From Yoonia sp. (GTDB lineage: Bacteria; Pseudomonadota; Alphaproteobacteria; Rhodobacterales; Rhodobacteraceae): a stretch of DNA of 64,000 nucleotides. Positions 49,130-59,171 of this stretch are shown here, piece by piece. The translations under genes and the position numbers were made by a program. The DNA is taken from assembly GCA_029250945.1 (NCBI GenBank), contig JAQXEG010000044.1, positions 98,087-162,086 on the forward strand. The letters are read 5' to 3'. The stretch's first letter is position 1. Each line of letters opens with the position of its first letter. The notes beneath the pieces are model-generated. The model had not been told where the DNA came from. It saw only the letters and a program-made list of their open reading frames with translations, and ran no database searches.

Positions 49130-49563
49130 AACGACAGGTTCGCCACGAACGACGCGTCGCCGTCGTTTGCTAATTCCTGAATGGCGTCGCTTGGGTACAT
49201 CCAGACCGGTTCATGTCCGGCCTCGCGCGGGGGGCCGTGGCGGCGGACGGGTAGGGCGGTGTAGATGTGGCAGATTTTTTCCGCATGGATCCTGTATTCT
49301 GGCATCCAGACAAAACGCCGGAACGCGCCAAGGCGACGGGGTTTTGTAATGCTCCAACCGGTTTCTTCGAATACCTCACGGTGTAGCGCCTGTATCGGGC
49401 TTTCGCCTGGATCAATCCCGCCGCCGGGCAGTTGAAATTCATAGTGCGGCGCGGCCTGAAACGTCAGCAAAAGCTGACCGGCATTGGGTAAAATTGCATA
49501 GGCACCGGGCCGCGTTTGATAGCGTTTCCCTGCTTTTGGCGCGTTTCCATAGCGTTTGATCAT
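49126..49563 (-). CDS. NUDIX hydrolase
   Basis: LPGGGIDPGESPIQALHREVFEETGW: Nudix box. Confidence 0.92.
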   Translation of the reverse strand: MIKRYGNAPKAGKRYQTRPGAYAILPNAGQLLLTFQAAPHYEFQLPGGGIDPGESPIQALHREVFEETGWSITKPRRLGAFRRFVWMPEYRIHAEKICHIYTALPVRRHGPPREAGHEPVWMYPSDAIQELANDGDASFVANLSF

Positions 49564-49639
49564 CGTTGTCCCCTTGGCGTGCGGCTTGTCCTGCCTATAT
49601 AGGCGCGGTATGCCAATACCGTACATGTAAGGAAATCCG

Positions 49640-50626
49640 ATGACCCAAGGCAAGATCGCTTGGGACGATACCGTCCTGCCGTTTCAACTCGACCGTTCTG
49701 ACATCCGTGGCCGTGTGGCCCGTTTGGATACCGCGTTCGAGGAAATTTTGGCCCAGCACGACTACCCCCCTATGATCGAGGGGCTGGTGGCCGAGATGGC
49801 GTTGCTGACCGCATTGATAGGCCAGTCGATGAAGCTACGGTGGAAGCTGTCGTTGCAGGTGCGTGGCGATGGCCCCGCCCGTCTGATCGCGACAGATTAT
49901 TATGCGCCCGTTGGTGATGATCAGCCCGCCCGCATCCGTGCCTATGCATCCTATGATGCCGACCGCTTGGATGAGACGGCCAATCCGTTCAGCCAGATTG
50001 GCAAAGGGTACTTTGCGATCCTGATTGATCAGGGTGAGGATATGACACCTTACCAAGGCATCACCCCAATTGCGGGTGGGTCATTGGCCGCATGTGCGCA
50101 GACTTATTTTTCGCAGTCCGAGCAGTTGCCAACACGGTTTGAACTGTCATTCGGTCGTAGCCAGCTCGCTGGCGAGGGTGAACATTGGCGCGCTGGTGGC
50201 ATGATGTTGCAACATATGCCCAAGGCATCTCCGCATGTGTCGGGCGAAGGTGGGTCCGGCCACGAAGGCTTGCTAGAGGCAGAGGATATCCTGACCGATA
50301 ATGAGGCTGAAAACTGGACTCGCGCCAACACGTTGCTGGATACTGTCGATGAGCTGGAATTGATCGGCCCGTCCGTGACGCCGTCCGACCTGTTGGTCCG
50401 CCTGTTCCACGAAGAAGAGCCGCGCGTTTACGACCCGCAGCCTGTCAAATTCGGCTGCACGTGTTCCGAGGATCGTGTGCGTCAATCCCTGTCAATTTAT
50501 TCGGCCAAGGATCTGACCCACATGACCAAGGATGACGGTACGCTGACCGCGGACTGTCAGTTCTGTGGTGCGCATTACGTGTTCGATCCCGCGACTGTCG
50601 GGTTCGAGGCGAAAAGTGACGGCTGA
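49640..50626 (+). CDS. hslO: Redox-regulated chaperone Hsp33
   Basis: Hsp33 core plus C-terminal zinc motif FGCTCSEDRV...DCQFCGAHYVF (CxC / CxxC). Confidence 0.94.
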   Translation: MTQGKIAWDDTVLPFQLDRSDIRGRVARLDTAFEEILAQHDYPPMIEGLVAEMALLTALIGQSMKLRWKLSLQVRGDGPARLIATDYYAPVGDDQPARIRAYASYDADRLDETANPFSQIGKGYFAILIDQGEDMTPYQGITPIAGGSLAACAQTYFSQSEQLPTRFELSFGRSQLAGEGEHWRAGGMMLQHMPKASPHVSGEGGSGHEGLLEAEDILTDNEAENWTRANTLLDTVDELELIGPSVTPSDLLVRLFHEEEPRVYDPQPVKFGCTCSEDRVRQSLSIYSAKDLTHMTKDDGTLTADCQFCGAHYVFDPATVGFEAKSDG

Positions 50627-51206
50627 TCTACGCCAGACATTAATGGATGCGCTGTCCAAAACGGGCCGCGCATCCTCTGACTATGACTTGAACAAAGATG
50701 TGGATTTGCCGCAGGGGCGCAAGCTGACGCCTGCGTCTGTGTTGATCGCTGTGCGTGTCGAAACGGGCGCTGTCATCCTGACCAAACGGTCGGCCAAGCT
50801 GAAACATCATCCGGGTCAGATCGCCTTTGCTGGTGGGAAACAGGATGCGGATGATGCCGATGCCATCGCCGCTGCCCTGCGCGAGGCGCGCGAGGAAATT
50901 GACCTGATGCCCGATATGGTCGAGGTGTTGGGCACATTGCCACCCCATGAAACTGTCACCGGATATTCTGTCACCCCCGTGATCGCGCTGGTCCACGGTG
51001 ATTTCGCGCCTGTGCCAGAAGCGGGCGAAGTGTCCGAGGTGTTTGAGGTGCCGTTCACCCATGTCATAACCCCCGCCAATTTCCGTATAGAGGGCCGCCG
51101 CTGGCAAGGCCGCCGCCGCCAGTATTACGTCGTCCCGTTCGGCCCCTATTACATCTGGGGTGCGACCGCACGTATCCTGCGCGCACTGGCGGATCGGGTC
51201 GTATGA
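50616..51206 (+). CDS. NUDIX hydrolase, CoA pyrophosphatase-like
   Basis: LKHHPGQIAFAGGKQDADDADAIAAALREAREEIDL; GTG start overlapping hslO. Confidence 0.9.
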   Translation: MTADLRQTLMDALSKTGRASSDYDLNKDVDLPQGRKLTPASVLIAVRVETGAVILTKRSAKLKHHPGQIAFAGGKQDADDADAIAAALREAREEIDLMPDMVEVLGTLPPHETVTGYSVTPVIALVHGDFAPVPEAGEVSEVFEVPFTHVITPANFRIEGRRWQGRRRQYYVVPFGPYYIWGATARILRALADRVV

Positions 51207-52330
51207 CCATGCTAACCGCCCCTTGGCTAACCGGCCCTGCCCGCGCTGTGTGTCAGATGCTTGAAGATGGGGGTTATCAGGCGTGGTTCGTCGGCGGTTG
51301 CGTGCGCAATGCGCTGATGGATGCACCCGTGTCTGATCTGGATGTCTGCACGGATGCCCACCCCGAGACTGTGATCAACTTGGCCAAAGCCGCTGGGCTG
51401 AAACCCGTTCCCACAGGCATTGATCATGGCACCATCACGGTTGTGTTGGACGGTGAGCCGATCGAGGTCACGACCTTTCGCCGTGATGTCGCGACCGACG
51501 GGCGGCGGGCAGTTGTCGCTTTTGCTGATACGATGGACGACGATGCGCTGCGCCGTGATTTCACGATGAACGCGATCTATTGCGATATTCGTGGACAGGT
51601 GGCTGACCCGTTGGGTGGGCTGCCCGACCTGCACGCACGGCATGTCCGGTTTATCGAAGACCCCGCAACGCGGATCAAAGAAGACTACTTGCGTATCCTG
51701 CGGTTTTTCCGGTTTTACGCGTGGTATGGCGACCCTGACGGCGGCATTGACGCCGATGGTTTGGCCGCCTGTGCGATGTATGCTGACGGGATCGACGGGC
51801 TTTCGTCTGAGCGGATAACATCCGAGATGATCAAGCTGTTGTCCGCCCCCGATCCATCGCTTGCGGTGGCATCAATGGGACGGTCAGGTGTCTTGATGCA
51901 TATCGCGGCGGGGGCCGCGCTGGATGTGATTTCTACGCTGGTGCATCTGGAACAATCGGTCGGGATCACCCCTGATCCTGTGCGCCGTATTGCGGCCCTT
52001 GGTGGTGATCGTGATCGGTGGCGCATGTCCAACGCGATGCAAGCTGCACTTGATGCGCGTATGGCGGATTTGCCACTGGCCGAGATTGCCTATCGCCACG
52101 GTGCTGATGCCGCGACAGACCGCTATCTGATCGAACAGGCCAGCATGACACAGCCCGCTGATCCAGATCGGATCGCCAGCTTTGCGCACGCTGCCGTACA
52201 GGTTTTTCCGCTCAAGGCCGCCGACCTGATGCCTGATCTGCAAGGGGTCGCGCTGGGCCAAGCGCTTAAGTCTGCGCAAGCGCGGTGGATCGCGTCCAGC
52301 TTTACCCTGACCAAGGATGACCTGCTGTGA
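51203..52330 (+). CDS. CCA tRNA nucleotidyltransferase / poly(A) polymerase family
   Basis: WFVGGCVRNALMDAPVSDLDVCTDAHPE; DFTMNAIYCDIRGQVADPLGGLPDL; EDYLRILRFFRFYAWYG. Confidence 0.94.
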   Translation: MTMLTAPWLTGPARAVCQMLEDGGYQAWFVGGCVRNALMDAPVSDLDVCTDAHPETVINLAKAAGLKPVPTGIDHGTITVVLDGEPIEVTTFRRDVATDGRRAVVAFADTMDDDALRRDFTMNAIYCDIRGQVADPLGGLPDLHARHVRFIEDPATRIKEDYLRILRFFRFYAWYGDPDGGIDADGLAACAMYADGIDGLSSERITSEMIKLLSAPDPSLAVASMGRSGVLMHIAAGAALDVISTLVHLEQSVGITPDPVRRIAALGGDRDRWRMSNAMQAALDARMADLPLAEIAYRHGADAATDRYLIEQASMTQPADPDRIASFAHAAVQVFPLKAADLMPDLQGVALGQALKSAQARWIASSFTLTKDDLL

Positions 52331-52923
52331 TTACGGCGCCAGAGGCGATTTTGGTTCTGGTCACCTATGTGTTCGTCGGGTTGTTTTCGCCGGGTCCGAA
52401 TGTGGTTTTACTGACCGCGTCTGGTGCGCGTTTCGGGTTTCGGGCGACGGTGCCGCATATCCTTGGCGTGGCGCTGGGCGTCGGGTTGATTGCGGGGCTG
52501 ACGGGTATCGGGGTCGGGGTCGTGTTGCTGGCGTTTCCTTGGCTGACCCTTATTCTGAAATTCATCGCAAGCGCGTGGATTTTGTGGATGGCGTGGGGGC
52601 TGTGGCAGGCAAACCCCATCACCAAGCGTGAAACTGGCGGGCGACCATTCACATTCCCTGAGGCGGTGTTGTTCCAAGCCGTGAACCCGAAAATCTGGGT
52701 CGTGGCGCTGGTGGCAAGCACGTATGTCGCCGCACTTCCGCCGCTATCGCAGGCCATGTGGTTGGCCGCCGCTTTTTCTGGGATCAATCTGTTGGTCTGT
52801 CTATTCTGGACATGGGCAGGGACGTTGTTGGCGTTTTTGCTGAATAGCCCGCGGGCCTGGCTGGTGTTCATGCGGATCATGGCCGTCGCATTGGCAGGTT
52901 TCTCGCTAGCGGTTTTCCTCTGA
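52327..52923 (+). CDS. LysE family translocator
   Basis: FSPGPNVVLLTASGARFGFRATVPHILGVALG; FQAVNPKIWVVAL. Confidence 0.92.
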   Translation: MITAPEAILVLVTYVFVGLFSPGPNVVLLTASGARFGFRATVPHILGVALGVGLIAGLTGIGVGVVLLAFPWLTLILKFIASAWILWMAWGLWQANPITKRETGGRPFTFPEAVLFQAVNPKIWVVALVASTYVAALPPLSQAMWLAAAFSGINLLVCLFWTWAGTLLAFLLNSPRAWLVFMRIMAVALAGFSLAVFL

Positions 52924-52971
52924 TAGCATCCGCGCTATGTTCTTGGGATAATCACCAAAAGCAGTAGCCCA

Positions 52972-54807
52972 ATGTTTCGATTTTTCGAAAACCTTGTTGA
53001 TCCATACGCCACCTATCCACAAAACGACACGCCGCCGACGCGGTTGTTTCCGTTTCTGATCGACTACATGCGTCCGTTTCGGCGCGTGTTTTGGATCACT
53101 GGCGCACTGTCCGTCATTGTCGCTGTGGTTGAGATTTGGTTGCTTGGCTATCTCGGCCGGTTGGTGAACATCCTGTCCGAAGGGACCCCTGCGCAGGTGT
53201 GGATCCAATCCGGGACCGAGCTGGTGTTGGTTGCGATTTTTCTACTGACCCTGCGGCCAATGACCCAAGCTCTCCATACCATGCTGCTGAACCAGACGAT
53301 CATGCCCAACATCGGGACGATTGCGCGGTGGCGTGGGCATCGGCACGTGCTGCGTCAATCAGTTGGTTGGTTCGAGGATGATTTTGCTGGACGCATCGCC
53401 AACCGGATCGTGCAAACACCCCCCGCCGTGGGCGAAGTGGTATTTCAGGTGTTTGACGCGCTGACATTTTCCTTTGCTTATATCATTGGCGCGCTCATCT
53501 TACTGGGCGACGCTGACCCGCGGTTGATCTTGCCGCTGTTGATCTGGGGCGTGCTCTACGGGTTCCTGATCCATTGGGTCGTGCGTAAAATCACCCCCGC
53601 GTCAGAGGCATCATCAGATGCCCGCAGTCAGTTCACCGGCCGTGTTGTCGATAGCTATACGAACATTCATTCGGTCAAGATGTTCGCCCATCACGACCGA
53701 GAGGTGGACTACGCCAAAGACGCTATCGAATACGCCCGCCGCACGTTCCAGCATGAGATGCGGCTTTATACGATTATGGATGTTTCGCTGTCGCTGCTGA
53801 ACGGTTTTCTGATCGTCGGCGTTGTCGCTTGGGCAATTTCCCTTTGGGTTGGCGGCACGGCGGACGTGGGTGTTGTCGCGGTGGCCACGGCGCTGACATT
53901 GCGGATGAATGGCATGTCCGGCTGGATAATGTGGGCAGTGTCGAATTTCTATCGCAACCTTGGTGTTGTGGCCGAAGGGATGCAGACAATTGCTCAGCCC
54001 GTCACATTGGTCGACGATGCAGATGCCAAGCCACTTGTGATGCAGAATGGTGTCGTCACGCTGCGCGATTTGTCCCATCATTATGGCAAGCAATCAGGCG
54101 GTCTTGATCATATCAACCTGTCGATTGAGGCGGGCCAAAAGGTGGGTCTTGTCGGGCAATCGGGTGCCGGGAAATCGACCCTCGTTAAGTTGATTTTGCG
54201 GTTTTATGATGCCGAACAGGGCGCGATTGTGATTGACGGACAGCCGATCCAAAACGTGACCCAAGATAGTCTGCGGTCCGCCATCGGCATGGTCCAACAG
54301 GACAGTGCATTGCTTCACCGGTCCGTGCGCGAGAACATCATGTATGGTGACCCGACCGCGACCGAGGATCAGACGATTGCTGCTGCCCAAAAGGCCGAAG
54401 CCCATGATTTCATCCTCGACCTGGAGGATAGTGAGGGCAACATAGGTTACGACGCCCGCGTCGGTGAACGCGGTGTCAAATTGTCCGGCGGCCAACGGCA
54501 ACGTATCGCGCTAGCGCGTGTTATCCTAAAGGATCCGCCAATCTTGATCTTGGACGAGGCGACAAGCGCGCTGGATTCCGAGGTAGAGGCCGCGATCCAG
54601 CAGACACTGCACAAGATGATGGAAGGCAAGACCGTGATCGCGATCGCCCACCGTCTGTCGACCATCGCGCAGATGGACCGGATTATCGTCATGGAACAAG
54701 GCCGCGTGATCGAGGATGGCACCCACGACAGTCTGTTGGCTGAGGGTGGGAAATACGCACAGTTTTGGGCGCGCCAATCAGGCGGGTTTTTGGGGCAAGA
54801 CGGATGA
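52972..54807 (+). CDS. ABC transporter, fused TM and ATP-binding domains
   Basis: VGLVGQSGAGKSTLVKLILRFYD; KLSGGQRQRIALARVILKDPPILILDEATSALDSEVE; N-terminal TM domain. Confidence 0.95.
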   Translation: MFRFFENLVDPYATYPQNDTPPTRLFPFLIDYMRPFRRVFWITGALSVIVAVVEIWLLGYLGRLVNILSEGTPAQVWIQSGTELVLVAIFLLTLRPMTQALHTMLLNQTIMPNIGTIARWRGHRHVLRQSVGWFEDDFAGRIANRIVQTPPAVGEVVFQVFDALTFSFAYIIGALILLGDADPRLILPLLIWGVLYGFLIHWVVRKITPASEASSDARSQFTGRVVDSYTNIHSVKMFAHHDREVDYAKDAIEYARRTFQHEMRLYTIMDVSLSLLNGFLIVGVVAWAISLWVGGTADVGVVAVATALTLRMNGMSGWIMWAVSNFYRNLGVVAEGMQTIAQPVTLVDDADAKPLVMQNGVVTLRDLSHHYGKQSGGLDHINLSIEAGQKVGLVGQSGAGKSTLVKLILRFYDAEQGAIVIDGQPIQNVTQDSLRSAIGMVQQDSALLHRSVRENIMYGDPTATEDQTIAAAQKAEAHDFILDLEDSEGNIGYDARVGERGVKLSGGQRQRIALARVILKDPPILILDEATSALDSEVEAAIQQTLHKMMEGKTVIAIAHRLSTIAQMDRIIVMEQGRVIEDGTHDSLLAEGGKYAQFWARQSGGFLGQDG

Positions 54808-56636
54808 GCCTGCTGAACTGGATTTCGCCATTTGCACCGGCCGACGGGGCGCCGCCCAAGACGATTGTGTCGTTCATGCGTTGGGCGCTGCGCGGCAGCT
54901 ATCCCGCCATTGTTGGTGGATCGGCTGTATCGGTAATCTCGGGCCTGATTGAGGTCGCATCGGCGCTGATGCTGGGCATGGTCATCGACGCCGCGCTAGA
55001 GGGATCAACAACAGGGTTCTTTGCGGAAAATGCGGGTCTAATAATTGGCGTTAGCGTCTTTTTCCTACTATTCCGCCCCATTTGGCTGGGCCTATCTGGC
55101 GTCATGCAATCGGTCATCATTGGCCCCGCAATTTCGACGCTAATTCTGTCGCGATTGCACCGTTATACGTTGGGCCAATCGGTCACGTTCTTTGATGATG
55201 ATTTTGCCGGTCGCATATCTCAGAAACAGATGCAGGCCGCGTCGGCGTTGACCAACCTTGTCGTCGAATTTGTACACACGGTTGTGTTCGCATTTTCATC
55301 CGTGATGGGGTCGCTGATCCTTGTGCTGACGCTGGATTGGCGGGCGGGGCTGGCGCTTGGCCTATGGTTCGCGGGCTACGTGATATTCCTGCGGTTCTTT
55401 ATGCCGCGGATTCGCGCCGCGTCGCGGGAACGAGCAGGGGCTGCGGCGACAGTGTCAGGTCAGATTGTGGATACGATTGGCAACATCAAGACGGTCAAGC
55501 TATTCGCCCACGACAAGCACGAAGATCAGGCCGCGATCACGGCGCTAGAGAACGCGCGCCTTGCGGGGATCAAATGGGGCTGGGTATCGGCCAGCTTCCG
55601 CGGGTCGCTGATGGTGTTGTCGGGTATCCTGCCGCTATTGCTCCTGGGTGTGACCTTGATGGTCTGGCAGGATGGCGGCGCCTCGGCGGGTGACATCGCG
55701 GTTGCAGGCACCATCGGGCTGCGGTTGGCGCAGATGACGGGTTGGGTCAGTTTCACGTTGATGGGCATGTACGGCAACGTCGGCGTGTTAGAGGACACGA
55801 TCACCACGCTGTCGGGCGAACAAACGCTGACCGACGCAGCCGATGCCGCGACCTTGCAGGTGACGGATGGTGCAATCACGCTGGACGGTGTCACATTCGC
55901 CTACGACGGCAGCCGCAACGGATTGCATGACCTGAACCTGACGCTGCACGCGGGGGAACGTATTGGCATCGTCGGCGGATCTGGTGCGGGGAAATCGACC
56001 CTCGTGGCGTTGCTGCTGCGGCTTTATGATGTCAACGCTGGCCGTATTTTGATCGATGGTCAGGATATCGCTGGCGTCACTCAAGAAAGCCTGCGCCGTC
56101 AGATCAGCATGGTCACCCAAGAAACGGCGATGTTTAACCGCTCCGCATTTGAGAACATCGGCTATGGGTCGCCGGACGCGAGCCGTGATGACGTGATCGC
56201 CGCCGCCAAACAAGCCGAGGCGCATGAATTCATTTCTGAGCTACAGGATTTTAAGGATCGCAGTGGGTATGATGCGCATCTGGGTGAGCGCGGGGTCAAA
56301 CTGTCGGGTGGCCAGCGCCAGCGCATTGCAATTGCCCGCGCCATTCTAAAAGACGCCCCCATTTTGGTGCTGGATGAGGCGACAAGCGCGCTTGATTCCG
56401 AGGTAGAAGCATCAATTCAATTTGCGTTAGAAACTGTGATGGACGGCAAGACGGTTATCGCCATCGCGCACCGTTTGTCGACGTTGGCACGCATGGACCG
56501 TATCATTGTGCTTGACGACGGGCGGATCAAGGAACAAGGAACGCACGCCGACCTGCTGGCGATGGATGGGCTATATGCCCGCTATTGGAACAGGCAGTCG
56601 GGTGGATTTATTAATGTCAAAGACGCGGCGGAATAG
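54804..56636 (+). CDS. ABC transporter, fused TM and ATP-binding domains (paralog of the preceding gene)
   Basis: IGIVGGSGAGKSTLVALLLRLYD; KLSGGQRQRIAIARAILKDAPILVLDEATSALDSEVE; 4-bp ATGA overlap with upstream gene. Confidence 0.95.
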   Translation: MSLLNWISPFAPADGAPPKTIVSFMRWALRGSYPAIVGGSAVSVISGLIEVASALMLGMVIDAALEGSTTGFFAENAGLIIGVSVFFLLFRPIWLGLSGVMQSVIIGPAISTLILSRLHRYTLGQSVTFFDDDFAGRISQKQMQAASALTNLVVEFVHTVVFAFSSVMGSLILVLTLDWRAGLALGLWFAGYVIFLRFFMPRIRAASRERAGAAATVSGQIVDTIGNIKTVKLFAHDKHEDQAAITALENARLAGIKWGWVSASFRGSLMVLSGILPLLLLGVTLMVWQDGGASAGDIAVAGTIGLRLAQMTGWVSFTLMGMYGNVGVLEDTITTLSGEQTLTDAADAATLQVTDGAITLDGVTFAYDGSRNGLHDLNLTLHAGERIGIVGGSGAGKSTLVALLLRLYDVNAGRILIDGQDIAGVTQESLRRQISMVTQETAMFNRSAFENIGYGSPDASRDDVIAAAKQAEAHEFISELQDFKDRSGYDAHLGERGVKLSGGQRQRIAIARAILKDAPILVLDEATSALDSEVEASIQFALETVMDGKTVIAIAHRLSTLARMDRIIVLDDGRIKEQGTHADLLAMDGLYARYWNRQSGGFINVKDAAE

Positions 56637-56639
56637 AAC

Positions 56640-57842
56640 ATGGCGATGATCGAAGGGTTGACCCATCTGGGTCTGGGCAAGGTTGACGACGGGCGCACAT
56701 TGTTGCCGCGTGTCCTGCCGGGCGAAGAGATTTCGGTGACCCAAGACGGCACCGTGCGTATTGTCACGCCCAGCGCGGATCGTGTCGCGGCGCCCTGTCG
56801 GCATTTCAAAACCTGCGGCGGCTGTGCCATGCAACATGCCAATGATGAATTCGTCGCCAATTGGAAATTGGAGATAGTGCAAAAGGCGTTGACCGCTCAA
56901 CGTATCACCACGACATATCGTGACGTGCTGACGTCGCCTGCACGGTCGCGGCGGCGTGCCAAGATCGCGGGCAAGCGCACCAAATCGGGCGCGATGTTGG
57001 GGTTTCATGCCAAGGGCACCCATAACCTGATTGCCACGCCAGATTGTCAGCTTTTGGCACCGGGGATCATGGATGCATTTCCCGCGCTGGAAAAACTGGT
57101 TGTGATCGCCGCATCGCGCAAGGCCGAGATCGCGCTGACCGTCACAGAAACTGCCGCTGGTCTGGATGTGTTTGTGGATACCGAAACACCGCTGACGCCA
57201 GAGCTGCGCCAGACACTTGCGGTTTTCGCCCAAGACAATGGTATTGCGCGGTTGGTCTGGCCTGATGAGCCAGTTGTCACGATGAACTCGCCCGAACAGG
57301 CATTTGGCAACACCCGTGTCACGCCGCCCGCTGGCGCGTTTTTGCAGGCGACCAAACATGGTGAGGCATCGCTGCTAGGCGCTGTTGATGAAATTACCAA
57401 AGGTGCCAATCGCATCATTGATCTGTTCGCGGGTTGCGGCACGTTTACACTACCGCTGGCCGAACGGGCTGAAGTGCACGCCGTAGAGGGTGAGGCCGAT
57501 ATGATCGCCGCCCTTGATCGTGGCTGGCGCGGTGGTCACAACCTGAAGCGTGTGACGTCAGAGGTGCGCGATCTGTTCCGCCGTCCGCTAGAACCTGATG
57601 AGCTACGCAAGTTTGACGCCGCTGTGATCGACCCGCCCCGCGCAGGTGCGGAGGCGCAGATCGCCACGCTGGCCACATCTGACATCAACACGATTGCGAT
57701 GGTTTCGTGCAATCCGATCACCTTTGCCCGCGACGCGGTGCAGTTGGAAAAGGCGGGCTTTACCCTCAATTGGGTGCAGGTTGTCGATCAGTTCCGCTGG
57801 TCCCCGCATGTTGAGGTTGTCGGCAGTTTCACGCGCGCGTGA
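56640..57842 (+). CDS. TrmA/RlmD-like class I SAM-dependent RNA methyltransferase
   Basis: ADRVAAPCRHFKTCGGCAMQHANDEFVANWK (Fe-S Cys cluster); IIDLFAGCGTFTLPLAE; IDPPRAGA; VSCNPITFARD. Confidence 0.93.
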   Translation: MAMIEGLTHLGLGKVDDGRTLLPRVLPGEEISVTQDGTVRIVTPSADRVAAPCRHFKTCGGCAMQHANDEFVANWKLEIVQKALTAQRITTTYRDVLTSPARSRRRAKIAGKRTKSGAMLGFHAKGTHNLIATPDCQLLAPGIMDAFPALEKLVVIAASRKAEIALTVTETAAGLDVFVDTETPLTPELRQTLAVFAQDNGIARLVWPDEPVVTMNSPEQAFGNTRVTPPAGAFLQATKHGEASLLGAVDEITKGANRIIDLFAGCGTFTLPLAERAEVHAVEGEADMIAALDRGWRGGHNLKRVTSEVRDLFRRPLEPDELRKFDAAVIDPPRAGAEAQIATLATSDINTIAMVSCNPITFARDAVQLEKAGFTLNWVQVVDQFRWSPHVEVVGSFTRA

Positions 57843-57923
57843 AGGCAGTTGTAAAAATACTCTCCCTTTAGGGATTTCTTGTGTATTATTGTTGAAAATC
57901 GGCAAAAGACCGGGATTGAGGCG

Positions 57924-58424
57924 ATGATTACACGACGTTCACTAATGGCAGGTGCTGCTTGTGGTATGGCTGCGGGCTGTACTGTATATGACCCTAAGTT
58001 TATCAAATATGACGGCCCGAGGGTCGATACGATTCAGGTTCTGAAATCGAAACGTAAAATGCAGCTGTTCCACGGCTCTACTGTTTTGCGGACATATGAT
58101 ATTGAGCTTGGGTTTGGCCCCGAAGGGCACAAAACGATCGAAGGTGACGGGCGCACGCCCGAAGGTGCCTATCTGATCAATCGCAAAAACCCCAATAGCC
58201 GGTTCCATCTGTCGATCGGGATTTCGTATCCCAATATCAATGACGTGCGCAAAGCACGATCCATGGGCAAATCACCCGGTGGAGAGATTTTCATCCACGG
58301 CACACCCAAGCTGTATGTCAGTGATAAGGACTGGACATGGGGCTGCATCGCCGTGACGGACGCTGAGATGGAAGAGATTTATGCCATGATCGACGTCGGA
58401 ACGCAGATCAACATTTATCCCTAA
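57924..58424 (+). CDS. L,D-transpeptidase family (YkuD) lipoprotein
   Basis: TRRSLMAGAACGMAAGC signal/lipobox; IHGTPKLYVSDKDWTWGCIAVTD catalytic motif. Confidence 0.88.
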   Translation: MITRRSLMAGAACGMAAGCTVYDPKFIKYDGPRVDTIQVLKSKRKMQLFHGSTVLRTYDIELGFGPEGHKTIEGDGRTPEGAYLINRKNPNSRFHLSIGISYPNINDVRKARSMGKSPGGEIFIHGTPKLYVSDKDWTWGCIAVTDAEMEEIYAMIDVGTQINIYP

Positions 58425-59008
58425 AGCGTACCAAGCTGGAAACCGGCAGGCGTCGGTGACGGCGCGGGAATGTTGGCGGCAGGTGCGGCAACCGGATCTG
58501 TGCCTAGGTTTATCGTCCACCACAGTTTGCCAGCGGGTTCCTGAAACCATGCAAGGCCCATGCGGCGCGCCTTTGCATCAAGGATCACGCTGCGCGTATC
58601 AGGCTGGTTCATCCAAGCGGCGAGTGTTTCCAGCTCTGTCTCGTAGGATTCTGAAATATTCTCGCCCACGATCTGCCCTTGGAAACCTGCGCGGCGGGCA
58701 CGGTCCAGCGGGGATGACCCGTCTGATCCGAACAACCACGGACGGTTCTGCACCGACATATCGCGTGAATGGGTTGCGGCGGCGGCATTCAGTTCCGCAT
58801 CAAGCGCAACAGGTGGCACACCGGCGGCTTGGCGCAGTGCGTTCACACTGTCGAGCATCCGAAACTGGATGTCATCAACGTCATTTGGTCCGATCTGATA
58901 GACCTGCGGCAGGGGCAAGCCATCGGCCCCGATCCGTGCGGCACTGTTTCCCGAACATGCGGCCAAGCCGGTCAATGTCAGTCCAATCAAAACGGCGCGA
59001 CGATGCAT
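58421..59008 (-). CDS. CAP domain-containing lipoprotein
   Basis: LTGLAACSGNSAA lipobox; LNAAAATHSRDMSVQNRPWLFGSDGSSPLDRARRAGFQGQIVGENISESY. Confidence 0.9.
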   Translation of the reverse strand: MHRRAVLIGLTLTGLAACSGNSAARIGADGLPLPQVYQIGPNDVDDIQFRMLDSVNALRQAAGVPPVALDAELNAAAATHSRDMSVQNRPWLFGSDGSSPLDRARRAGFQGQIVGENISESYETELETLAAWMNQPDTRSVILDAKARRMGLAWFQEPAGKLWWTINLGTDPVAAPAANIPAPSPTPAGFQLGTL

Positions 59009-59171
59009 TCTACTATCTAATCCAAACTTTTACGGTCTCGTAGAGTCTCTTTAGACACACATCAAACCCCCCTCGGCAAGGGTTTGCTGGTCTGAAGTTT
59101 GTTTGATTTGCAAGGATTCGCCAAGTTACATAAATAAGTCACAACTCAATTGACCGCATTTGACGGAGAAG

